DNA of 18,541 nt from positions 1 through 18,541 of the forward strand of contig DGBN01000061.1 of NCBI GenBank assembly GCA_002384815.1. Direction: 5' to 3'. Origin of the DNA: Oxalobacteraceae bacterium UBA4003. Lineage in GTDB: Bacteria; Pseudomonadota; Gammaproteobacteria; Burkholderiales; Burkholderiaceae_D. Position numbers and translations under genes: made by a program. Positions 6,621-13,913 of this stretch are shown piece by piece. The first letter of the stretch is position 1; the number at the start of each line of letters is the position of its first letter. The notes beneath the pieces are model-generated. The model did not search any database. It was given only the letters and a program-made list of their open reading frames with translations, and was not told the origin of the DNA.

Positions 6621-7475
6621 ATGGCATACACGACATTGATTTCCGCCGACGATCTGGCCGAATACGTTTTCGCATCGAACTGGGTCGTGATCGATTGCCG
6701 TCACGATCTTGCGAATCCTGATTTCGGCCGTCAGGCTTATGCAGAAGGCCATATCCCCAACGCGCAGTTCGCCCATCTGGATGCCGACCTGGCCGGTGAA
6801 AAATCAGGCACGGACAAGGTTTTTCGTGGTCGCCATCCTTTACCCGATCGCGCAAGCTTCATCGCCACCTTGCGCCGCTGGGGCATCGACGACGACACGC
6901 AAGTCATCGCCTACGATGCACATGGCGGCATGTTCGCTGCGCGCTTGTGGTGGATGCTGAAATGGGTAGGGCACGATGCCGTTGCAGTTTTGGATGGCGG
7001 CTTGCAGGCATGGCAGGCATCCGGCATGTTTTTATCGACCGAGGCCGCGCCACGCACCCTGGGTACATTGGCGGACCAGCCATCGCTGGTCACATCCGTC
7101 AGCGCCGATGATTTGCTGCAAGGTTTGACTGTTTCCGCGTACGCCATCATCGATGCCCGTGCACCGGATCGTTTTCGCGGCGAGAATGAAACCATGGATC
7201 CGGTCGGCGGCCATATCCCGGGCGCGAAGAACCGCTTTTTCAAGGACAATTTGCAAGCCGACGGCCGCTTCAAATCTGCGGGTCAACTGCGTAGCGAATT
7301 CAGTGAACTGGTCAAGAACCCGGAAACCACAGTCATGCAATGCGGCTCCGGCGTCACCGCCTGCCACAATCTGCTGGCACTGGAAGTGGCAGGATTATCC
7401 GGCGCGGCACTGTATCCCGGGTCATGGAGCGAATGGTGCGCCGATCCATCGCGGCCTGTTGCACAAACCGTGTAG
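6621..7475 (+). CDS. sseA: 3-mercaptopyruvate sulfurtransferase
   Basis: A 284-residue tandem rhodanese protein, the standard two-domain length. The inactive N-terminal domain carries VIDCRHDLANPDFGRQAY and GHIPNAQFAHLD; the catalytic C-terminal domain has IDARAPDRFRGENE, GHIPGAKN (197-204) and the active loop CGSGVTAC beginning at Cys241. CGSGVT in this loop is characteristic of mercaptopyruvate sulfurtransferases rather than thiosulfate rhodaneses (usually CRxGxx), so mercaptopyruvate is the likely donor, giving pyruvate and a cysteine persulfide passed to thiols or cyanide. AAGGA (6610-6614) precedes the ATG with good spacing. No signal peptide is visible, so it is cytoplasmic. It follows the exporter by 69 nt in the same direction and ends 17 nt before the convergent ZIP gene. 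Confidence 0.92.
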   Translation: MAYTTLISADDLAEYVFASNWVVIDCRHDLANPDFGRQAYAEGHIPNAQFAHLDADLAGEKSGTDKVFRGRHPLPDRASFIATLRRWGIDDDTQVIAYDAHGGMFAARLWWMLKWVGHDAVAVLDGGLQAWQASGMFLSTEAAPRTLGTLADQPSLVTSVSADDLLQGLTVSAYAIIDARAPDRFRGENETMDPVGGHIPGAKNRFFKDNLQADGRFKSAGQLRSEFSELVKNPETTVMQCGSGVTACHNLLALEVAGLSGAALYPGSWSEWCADPSRPVAQTV

Positions 7476-7492
7476 ACACGATGCACTGTACT

Positions 7493-8251
7493 TCAGTGCG
7501 CGTGCGCACTCCCCGTCAGTAACACAACGACAGCGACACCAAGTGCAATCAACAGCACTTGCGGTATCGTTTCGCGCATCGATGCGCGACGCTGCATCTG
7601 CGGCATCAAATCGCTGACTGCGATGTAAATGAATCCTGACGAAGCGAATACCAGAACGTAGGGTATCCATGATTGCGCCTGATCCAGCAACAGGTAGCCA
7701 ACCACCCCGCCCACGACCGCCATCAGACCGGAAATAATGTTGTACACATAAGCGCGCGTACGCGTAAAACCAGCGTTTAACAGCACGATGAAATCACCGA
7801 TTTCCTGCGGAATTTCATGCGCGATAATCGCCAGCCCCGTCATGATGCCGAGATGTGGATCCGCCAGAAAAGCAGCGGCGATCAAAATGCCATCGGTGAA
7901 ATTGTGCAGGCTGTCGCCCACCAGAATCATCCAGCCAGCCGTACCGGCTTCATGTGCATCGTGACCGTGGTGATGACCGTGCCCATCATGTTCATGATGA
8001 TGCGAATGACGCAGGATGGCCATTTTTTCCAGCAGGAAAAATGCCAGCAAACCGCCCAGCAAGACCGCGAATAATGTGTGTGCATCGGCTTCGGATTCAA
8101 ATGCTTCCGGCAAGGCATGCAGCAAGGATGTCGCCAGCAAAATTCCCACTGACAGGCTGACCATGCGATCAACCAGTTTCGACAACAGTGAAAAGGAAAA
8201 CAGAGCTGCCGCGGAAATACTGAACACACCGGAAATGGCGGTGGTCAGCAA
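7493..8251 (-). CDS. ZIP-family divalent metal transporter
   Basis: A membrane transporter of at least 252 residues that imports zinc or related divalent metals into the cytoplasm, as known for the ZIP family. Hydrophobic segments surround a His-rich loop (residues 82-100, HSHHHEHDGHGHHHGHDAHE region). The family metal-site motifs follow: HNFTDG (116-121) in the fourth segment and HEIPQE (145-150) in the fifth. It ends in AHAH. No ATG or GTG exists at the N-terminus: the first usable TTG is the start given here, but it has no Shine-Dalgarno and cuts into the first membrane helix, whereas an ATT at 8273-8275 would add eight residues and has GAGA at suitable spacing. An in-frame TAA at 8288-8290 excludes anything longer. 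The neighbours give no metal clue. Confidence 0.9.
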   Translation of the reverse strand: MLTTAISGVFSISAAALFSFSLLSKLVDRMVSLSVGILLATSLLHALPEAFESEADAHTLFAVLLGGLLAFFLLEKMAILRHSHHHEHDGHGHHHGHDAHEAGTAGWMILVGDSLHNFTDGILIAAAFLADPHLGIMTGLAIIAHEIPQEIGDFIVLLNAGFTRTRAYVYNIISGLMAVVGGVVGYLLLDQAQSWIPYVLVFASSGFIYIAVSDLMPQMQRRASMRETIPQVLLIALGVAVVVLLTGSAHAH

Positions 8252-8292
8252 AATGGAAACGAGCGTGGAATTAATTTTGGATCTCGATTAAA

Positions 8293-8307
8293 TGCAACAA
8301 GGTTGCA
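8293..8307. promoter_or_regulatory. Palindrome at the ZIP gene promoter
   Basis: TGCAAC-AAG-GTTGCA is a perfect 6-bp dyad with a three-base centre. It covers the predicted transcription start of the ZIP gene, immediately downstream of its candidate -10, where a bound repressor would block transcription. A metal-sensing repressor is attractive given the gene, but the sequence is not a Zur box I can recognise. Confidence 0.4.
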
Positions 8308-8308
8308 A

Positions 8309-8337
8309 ATTAGAACATACCAAACCCATTTGAGCAA
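8309..8337 (-). promoter_or_regulatory. Candidate promoter of the ZIP gene
   Basis: On the minus strand TTGCTC (8337-8332) is followed after 17 bases by TCTAAT (8314-8309), five of six matches to the -10 consensus, with TG one base before it (extended -10). The start would fall near 8302, giving a leader of about 27 nt to the ATT codon or 50 nt to the TTG codon. Confidence 0.5.
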
Positions 8338-8338
8338 T

Positions 8339-8373
8339 AAAAAAGCGATAGTGACATCCACTATCGCTTTTTT
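8339..8373 (-). terminator. Terminator after the hydrolase gene
   Basis: GCGATAGTG (8345-8353) pairs perfectly with CACTATCGC (8359-8367) around five bases, with six A on the left and six T on the right, so it could work in both directions. It stands 17 nt past the minus-strand hydrolase stop and just upstream of the ZIP promoter, insulating the two genes. Confidence 0.9.
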
Positions 8374-8390
8374 CGCAAGGCTAGAACACG

Positions 8391-9275
8391 TCAACCCACG
8401 CCGTGCATTTTGAACCAGGCCAGCGCATGCTGCCAACCTTCCCTCGCATCCGCCTCGACATAGCTAGGGCGATAATCGGCATGGAATGCATGGCCGGAAT
8501 TCTTGAACACGATAAATTCCGATTTGCTGCTGCCCCTGGCAAGCGCATCCTTCATTTCCACCACGGTCGTGACTGGAATACCGCCATCTTGTGCGCCATA
8601 CAAACCCAGTACCGGCGTCTTTAGCTTGGCAGCGATATCGACAGGGTAGGCAGGCGTGAATGGCGTACTGTTGCCGACCAGACGGCCGTACCAGGCAACA
8701 CCTGCCTTGACCTTGGGATTGTGCGCCGAGTACATCCACGTGATGCGGCCGCCCCAGCAAAAGCCGGTAATGCCCAGCTTGTTCATATTACCGCCATTCG
8801 TCCTGGCCCATGCAACGACCGCATCCAGATCTGCCATGACCTGCGCATCCGGCACTTTGGTAATGACTTCCTTCTGCAATTCCGCAATTGTTTTGTATGC
8901 GCCCGGATCGCCTTGCCGGACAAACAGATTCGGTGCCAACGCCAGGTAACCCAACTTCGCAAAACGACGTGCGACGTCGGCGATATATTCATGCACGCCG
9001 AAAATTTCCGAGATCACCAGAATTACCGGCAGATTGGTTTTGCCTTCCGGCTGCGCGCGATACACCGGCACAGCCTGACCGTTGACCATCACCGCTACTT
9101 CACCAACAGTCAAACCTGCAGAGTCGGTCTTGACTACACTTTGCGCACACACAGGCAGCACTGCCGCTGCAAAACCAGTACCCAGAGCCGCCTTCATGAA
9201 GCCGCGTCTATCGACGCCATCAGACAAGGCGGTCTTTGCAACCAGGCTGTCGAAATCTTCTTGCAAATTTTCCAT
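8391..9275 (-). CDS. Tat-exported dienelactone hydrolase-like protein
   Basis: A 294-residue alpha/beta hydrolase of the dienelactone hydrolase family. The nucleophile is Cys173 in GFCWGG, with Asp230 (GAQDGGIP) and His262 (SGHAFH) completing the Cys-Asp-His triad; Glu90 in SEIFGVHEY matches the conserved Glu that contacts the nucleophile. These enzymes hydrolyse lactones or esters; the true substrate is unknown. Residues 1-45 hold a twin-arginine signal: a 22-residue polar lead, DRRGFMK, a hydrophobic stretch (AALGTGFAAAVLPV) and a probable cleavage site after CAQS or nearby, so the folded enzyme should reach the periplasm. The start has GGAG at good spacing. It is monocistronic, with its own terminator, and no catechol-pathway genes accompany it. 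Confidence 0.9.
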   Translation of the reverse strand: MENLQEDFDSLVAKTALSDGVDRRGFMKAALGTGFAAAVLPVCAQSVVKTDSAGLTVGEVAVMVNGQAVPVYRAQPEGKTNLPVILVISEIFGVHEYIADVARRFAKLGYLALAPNLFVRQGDPGAYKTIAELQKEVITKVPDAQVMADLDAVVAWARTNGGNMNKLGITGFCWGGRITWMYSAHNPKVKAGVAWYGRLVGNSTPFTPAYPVDIAAKLKTPVLGLYGAQDGGIPVTTVVEMKDALARGSSKSEFIVFKNSGHAFHADYRPSYVEADAREGWQHALAWFKMHGVG

Positions 9276-9399
9276 TGCAACTCTCCAGTGAGCAGTTCTG
9301 CATCTTGATTGAAAATATTCGCTGCCCTATACGCATGCGCCATGACAGCAAACGGCGAAATCGATATTCAAATCCATCGCATTGCATCCGCATGAATGA

Positions 9400-12165
9400 T
9401 TAATGCGCTTCGTCCCAATTTTTACCAACACCAACTTCGGCAATCAAAGGCACTTTCAATTCTGCGACCTTGCGCATCAGTTCCGGCAGTTTCTCACGCA
9501 CCAGCGCCAATTCGGTTTCCGGCACTTCCAGCACCAGTTCATCATGCACCTGCATGATCATTTTGGTTTGCAGCTTTTCTGCTTCCAGCCAGGCCTGCAC
9601 AGCGATCATCGCCAGCTTGATCAAATCGGCTGCCGTGCCTTGCATGGGTGCATTGATAGCAGCGCGTTCTGCACCCTGGCGACGCGGCCCGTTGGGCGAA
9701 TTGATTTCCGGCAGCCACAAACGACGGCCGAATACCGTCTGCACATAACCACGCGCTTTTGCTTCCAGCCGCGTGTCATCCATGTAACGCTTGACGCCGG
9801 AGAAGCGGTAGAAATATTTTTCGATATAGCTTTGCGCCGCCGAGCGTTCAATGCCGAGATTGCCGGCCAGCCCGAATGCACTCATGCCATAGATCAAACC
9901 GAAATTGATCACCTTTGCATAGCGGCGTTGCTCGCTGCTGACATCGCCACGTGCGACGCCAAAAATTTCTGCGGCAGTCGCGCGATGAATATCCTCGCCC
10001 TCGGCAAACGCACGCAGCATGTTTTCATCGCCCGAGATGTGCGCCATGATACGCAATTCGATTTGCGAATAATCAGCCGACACGATCACGCTACCGGGTG
10101 GCGCGATAAATGCTTCGCGTATGCGACGCCCTTCCGCATTGCGGATAGGGATGTTTTGCAGATTGGGGTCGTTTGATGACAAGCGTCCGGTCACTGCCAC
10201 CGCCTGCGCATAATTCGTATGCACACGTCCGGTAGTCGGATCGATCATTTTCGGTAGCTTGTCGGTATAAGTCGATTTCAATTTCGACAGACCGCGGTAC
10301 TCAAGCAGGAGCTTGGGCAAGGGGTAATCCTCCGCCAGCTTTTGCAGTACTTCCTCATCGGTGGATGGAGCGCCGGACGGCGTTTTCTTGACGACCGGCA
10401 GCTTCATCTTTTCAAAGAAAATTTCGCCTATCTGTTTGGGTGAACCCAGATTGAAAGGCTGGCCTGCGAGTTCGTATGCATGCTGCTCTATCCCCAACAT
10501 GCGCTTGCCGAGTTCATGCGATTGTGTGGCGAGCAAGGCCGGATCTATCAGTACGCCATTGCGTTCCACCTTCTGCAACACGACGGCAGTAGGCAATTCT
10601 ATTTTTTCATAAATGAAACTCAGACCCGCATCTGCAGCCACATGCGGAAACATGCGCTGATGCAGTTGCAGCGTAATGTCCGCATCTTCAGCCGCGTACT
10701 CGGTTGCACGAGCAATGTCGACCTGATCGAAACACAACTGAGATGCACCCTTGCCGCACACATCCTGAAACGTAATCGTCTTGTGGTTCAAGTGGCGCAA
10801 GGCGAGGCTGTCCATATCGTGACTGCGATGCGATTCAAACACATACGATTGCAGCAAGGTATCGTGCACTATGCCACGCAGAGCCACGCCGTGATTGGCG
10901 AAGATGTGGCTGTCGTACTTGAGGTTCTGCCCGACTTTCGCTTTGCTGACGTCTTCCAGCCAGGGGCGTAACTTTTTCAGTACCAGATCGCGCGACAATT
11001 GTTCAGGCGCATCCTGATAGCGGTGTGCAAGCGGAATATAAGCGGCGACGCCCGGCTCACAGCACAATGAAATTCCCACCAGCTGCGCCTGCATAGGCTC
11101 CAGCGAGGTCGTTTCGGTATCAAGCGCCGTCAGTTCGGCGGCATTGATTTTCTGCAGCCAGCGATCCAGATCAGCTACCGTCCATACCGTTTCATAGTGT
11201 TTCTCCACTTCCGGCACATCTTCGCCGAACAGTGCGCCTTGCGGTGCCAGTGCGGTGGTCGCAGCGATGGCTGCAGCATTGGCACTGCCGGGCGATGCGG
11301 TATCTTCCGTCAATTCGCGCAACCAGCTTTTGAAACCGTTGCGCTTGAAGAAGGCGATCATGGCTTCGGCGTCTTCCGGTTTTTGCGTCAGAGATTCCGG
11401 AATTTCAGTCATCTGCGCAGACAAGTCGCAATCGGTTTTGACAGTGATCAAGACCTTGGCTTGCGGCAACCAGTCCAGCGCACGTCGCAGATTTTCGCCC
11501 ACCACTCCCTTGATTTCCGCCGCGTGCTCGACGATGCCGTCCAGCGTGCCGTATTGCGTCAACCACTTGACCGCCGTTTTCGGCCCGACTTTTTCCACCC
11601 CGGGCACGTTATCGACGGTATCTCCTATCAGCGTCAGGTAATCGACGATGCGTTCCGGCGGCACACCGAATTTGGCCTGCACGCCGTCACGATCGAGTAT
11701 TTCACCGCTCATCGTATTGACCAGCGTCACATGCTCATTGACCAACTGCGCCAGATCCTTGTCACCGGTCGAGATCACCGTGTTCATTCCATGCCTGACT
11801 GCTGCCACCGCCAGCGTGGCGATCACGTCGTCGGCCTCGATGCCCTCCACCATCAGGATGGGCCAGCCCATCGCACGCACCGCTTCGTGTATCGGCTCGA
11901 TCTGCCGCACCAGATCGTCCGGCATGGATGCGCGCTGTGCCTTGTATTCAGCGTACAGATCGTCGCGAAAAGTCTTGCCCTTGGCATCGAATACACACGC
12001 CATATACTCGGCATCCGGATAATCCTTGCGCAGACGGCGCAGCATATTGATCATGCCGTAGATGGCGCCGGTGGGCGCTCCTTCAGGTCCACGCAAATCC
12101 GGCATCGCATGGAAGGCACGATACAAATAACTGGAACCATCGACTAACAACAGGGTTTTATTCAT
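9400..12165 (-). CDS. polA: DNA polymerase I
   Basis: A 921-residue protein with all three classical domains. The N-terminal 5'-3' exonuclease (1 to about 285) shows LLVDGSSYLYRAFHA, the acidic GIEADD and TGDKDL, and the helix-hairpin-helix GVEKVGPKTA. The 3'-5' proofreading domain keeps Asp349 and Glu351 (ALDTETTS), so editing is probably active, unlike in Taq-type enzymes. The polymerase domain has motif A SADYSQIELR (Asp698), motif B RRYAKVINFGLIYG (747-760) and motif C VHDE (873-876). It fills gaps and removes RNA primers during replication and repair. An in-frame ATG 45 bases upstream (12208-12210) would add 15 residues unlike family N-termini, so MNKTLLLVDG is chosen, although neither start has a strong Shine-Dalgarno. 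It is divergent from the DUF2782 gene. Confidence 0.97.
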   Translation of the reverse strand: MNKTLLLVDGSSYLYRAFHAMPDLRGPEGAPTGAIYGMINMLRRLRKDYPDAEYMACVFDAKGKTFRDDLYAEYKAQRASMPDDLVRQIEPIHEAVRAMGWPILMVEGIEADDVIATLAVAAVRHGMNTVISTGDKDLAQLVNEHVTLVNTMSGEILDRDGVQAKFGVPPERIVDYLTLIGDTVDNVPGVEKVGPKTAVKWLTQYGTLDGIVEHAAEIKGVVGENLRRALDWLPQAKVLITVKTDCDLSAQMTEIPESLTQKPEDAEAMIAFFKRNGFKSWLRELTEDTASPGSANAAAIAATTALAPQGALFGEDVPEVEKHYETVWTVADLDRWLQKINAAELTALDTETTSLEPMQAQLVGISLCCEPGVAAYIPLAHRYQDAPEQLSRDLVLKKLRPWLEDVSKAKVGQNLKYDSHIFANHGVALRGIVHDTLLQSYVFESHRSHDMDSLALRHLNHKTITFQDVCGKGASQLCFDQVDIARATEYAAEDADITLQLHQRMFPHVAADAGLSFIYEKIELPTAVVLQKVERNGVLIDPALLATQSHELGKRMLGIEQHAYELAGQPFNLGSPKQIGEIFFEKMKLPVVKKTPSGAPSTDEEVLQKLAEDYPLPKLLLEYRGLSKLKSTYTDKLPKMIDPTTGRVHTNYAQAVAVTGRLSSNDPNLQNIPIRNAEGRRIREAFIAPPGSVIVSADYSQIELRIMAHISGDENMLRAFAEGEDIHRATAAEIFGVARGDVSSEQRRYAKVINFGLIYGMSAFGLAGNLGIERSAAQSYIEKYFYRFSGVKRYMDDTRLEAKARGYVQTVFGRRLWLPEINSPNGPRRQGAERAAINAPMQGTAADLIKLAMIAVQAWLEAEKLQTKMIMQVHDELVLEVPETELALVREKLPELMRKVAELKVPLIAEVGVGKNWDEAH

Positions 12166-12224
12166 AGGAATTCGGTAGGAAAAGCGGCCGACTGAAACAA
12201 GAGGCTTCATGGCAAACGGCTACG

Positions 12225-12230
12225 ATTATG
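12225..12230 (-). promoter_or_regulatory. Candidate -10 box for polA
   Basis: CATAAT on the minus strand (five of six matches) sits about 60 nt before the chosen polA ATG. No good -35 is seen. If used, it places the extra upstream ATG at 12210 only a few bases from the mRNA start, supporting the downstream start. The rest of the 275-nt intergenic region is otherwise unremarkable. Confidence 0.25.
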
Positions 12231-12368
12231 GCAGAGTTTGTGCAGCCGAATAATTCCGTACTACCGTTTCGGGCGCGGGCCGACGGGAGGACGCCTTCCC
12301 GGCGAAGATTGGCATTATGCAAAGCCCGCAGCATTCCGATGGGCGACAACATGCAGGCAGAACTATTT

Positions 12369-12397
12369 TCTACATGCATGAGCCGGTTTGCTACAAT
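12369..12397 (+). promoter_or_regulatory. Candidate promoter of the DUF2782 gene
   Basis: TCTACA (12369-12374, four of six -35 matches) and TACAAT (12392-12397, five of six -10 matches) are separated by exactly 17 bases. Transcription would begin near 12404, leaving about 37 nt to the ATG at 12441, which supports that start over an ATG at 12396 that overlaps the -10. Confidence 0.45.
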
Positions 12398-12440
12398 GAA
12401 CTACATTGGTTTCCTTTCAACGTCGGCTTCTATATACATC

Positions 12441-12857
12441 ATGCGCACATCCAAATTCTGGTCTCTTATTACGATTTCCGCAGCGGCAATCGCAATGCCT
12501 GTGATTGTCAGCGCACAAGACACGCCGTCAAGCAAGGATTTCGCACCGGCACCGCCGCAAATGGAGCGCCTGGAGGAAGGCGAAGCGCCTGCAGTGACGA
12601 TACGCCAGCCGGACACGCAAAAGAAAATCACCGAAAAGAAATCGCAGGGAAAAGTCACTGAAGTAAAAGTGCAAACCGGCAAAACCACGTACTACGCCAA
12701 ACCGAACGATCCAGCCGGCAGCGCGATGCGCGGCGACGGCCAAAGCGATGTCACGCGTCCGGTGCAATTTCAAGTCGGTGAATTCGGCCCGCCGAAAAGC
12801 ATTCCGGCTACTGATCCCGCGCAGACTTTGCAGCCCGCACCTGCGCCCGCCAAGTAA
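12441..12857 (+). CDS. DUF2782 family exported protein
   Basis: A 138-residue protein with a clear Sec signal peptide: MRTSKFW, a hydrophobic core (SLITISAAAIAMPVIV) and a probable cleavage after SAQ or VSA. The mature part is short and polar, with Pro/Ala-rich ends and a central block AVTIRQPDTQKKITEKK followed by GKVTEVKVQTGKTTYYAKPND. That block is the pattern of DUF2782, a small family common in beta- and gammaproteobacteria and often found beside polA and thrB. Function is unknown. It should be periplasmic; there is no lipobox Cys. It is divergent from polA, has its own promoter candidate and is followed by a terminator, so it is probably monocistronic. Confidence 0.75.
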   Translation: MRTSKFWSLITISAAAIAMPVIVSAQDTPSSKDFAPAPPQMERLEEGEAPAVTIRQPDTQKKITEKKSQGKVTEVKVQTGKTTYYAKPNDPAGSAMRGDGQSDVTRPVQFQVGEFGPPKSIPATDPAQTLQPAPAPAK

Positions 12858-12877
12858 TTTTTGCATGCAATCCGCTC

Positions 12878-12915
12878 AAAAATAACGCAGGCAGCTGCGT
12901 TATTTTTTGTTTTTT
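12878..12915 (+). terminator. Terminator after the DUF2782 gene
   Basis: AATAACGCAG (12881-12890) pairs perfectly with CTGCGTTATT (12895-12904) around GCAG; the stem can extend by three A-T pairs. It is followed by a nearly continuous run of T to 12915. It separates the DUF2782 transcript from thrB, so thrB should have its own start between here and 12945 or depend on read-through. Confidence 0.92.
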
Positions 12916-12944
12916 GATCACAGGTATTTTTCTCTTATTTCCTC

Positions 12945-13913
12945 ATGGCAGTATTTACTCCGGTCAGCCTGGATGACCTCACTTCGTGGATAGCGCAATT
13001 TGATCTCGGCCGCGCGCTGGCGATCAAGGGCATTTCATCCGGCATCGAAAACAGCAATTTTTTCATCACTACCGAGCGCGGCGAATATGTGCTGACGTTG
13101 TTTGAAAAACTCACGTTCGAGCAACTACCGTTTTATCTGAACCTGATGCGCCACTTGGCCGAAGGCGGCGTCTCGGTGCCTGCGCCTGTCGCCAATCGCA
13201 ATGGTTCCATCATCAATGCCCTGCATGGCAAACCAGCCTCGATTGTGACCAAACTGGAAGGACACTGCCAGCTTGCACCCCAGCCTGAGCATTGCGCCGC
13301 AGTCGGCGCCATGCTCGCCTGCATGCACATGGCCGCAGAAGATTTTGAGATACGCCAGCCGAATCTGCGCGGGCTCGATTGGTGGAACGAAACCACGCCT
13401 ATCGTCATGTCCTATCTTTCAGATAGCAACAAGCAGTTGCTGGCAACCGAAATAATTTTCCAGAATGCATTTGCCGATACCGATGCTTTCAGGGAATTGC
13501 CTAACGGCCCCATCCATGCCGACCTGTTCCGCAACAATGTCATGTTCGATGGCGAGCAACTGACCGGATTCTTCGATTTCTATTTCGCCGGTTGCGATAC
13601 CTGGCTGTTCGATGTCGCTGTCACAGTCAACGACTGGTGTATCGATGTAGAAAGCGGCGAGCTGGATCAGGCCCGGGTACGCGCCATGCTGGATGCGTAT
13701 CACGAGATACGCCCATTTACGGCAATAGAGCAAAACGCGTGGCAAACCATGTTGCGGGCCAGCGCATTGCGCTTCTGGCTGTCGCGCCTGTATGATTTCC
13801 ATCTGCCGCGCGATGCAGAAATGCTGACGCCGCACGACCCCGCACATTTTGAACGCATACTGCGTCTGCGTATCTCGCAGGCTGCACCCGCACTTTTCAC
13901 AACGGCTGGATGA
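12945..13913 (+). CDS. thrB: Homoserine kinase (APH-fold ThrB)
   Basis: A 322-residue kinase of the aminoglycoside-phosphotransferase fold, the type of ThrB used by many beta- and alphaproteobacteria instead of the GHMP-type enzyme. It phosphorylates homoserine with ATP in threonine synthesis. Visible elements: the N-terminal GISSGIENSNFFITTERGEYVLTLFE nucleotide-binding region, the catalytic loop HADLFRNN (191-198, with catalytic Asp193 and Asn198) and the metal-binding DFYFAG (211-216). The start MAVFTPVSLDDL matches the family N-terminus but has only a poor Shine-Dalgarno. The stop overlaps the next gene's ATG by four bases, implying coupled translation. thrA and thrC are not in the window. 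Confidence 0.95.
   Translation: MAVFTPVSLDDLTSWIAQFDLGRALAIKGISSGIENSNFFITTERGEYVLTLFEKLTFEQLPFYLNLMRHLAEGGVSVPAPVANRNGSIINALHGKPASIVTKLEGHCQLAPQPEHCAAVGAMLACMHMAAEDFEIRQPNLRGLDWWNETTPIVMSYLSDSNKQLLATEIIFQNAFADTDAFRELPNGPIHADLFRNNVMFDGEQLTGFFDFYFAGCDTWLFDVAVTVNDWCIDVESGELDQARVRAMLDAYHEIRPFTAIEQNAWQTMLRASALRFWLSRLYDFHLPRDAEMLTPHDPAHFERILRLRISQAAPALFTTAG

Noticed and set aside
11197..12147. A 316-codon plus-strand frame opposite polA
   Set aside because: Shadow of the polA exonuclease region; His/Arg/Gln-rich translation and no supporting start signals.
12166..12210. N-terminal extension of PolA from the upstream ATG
   Set aside because: The 15 added residues do not resemble PolA N-termini, and the candidate -10 would place this ATG almost at the mRNA 5' end.
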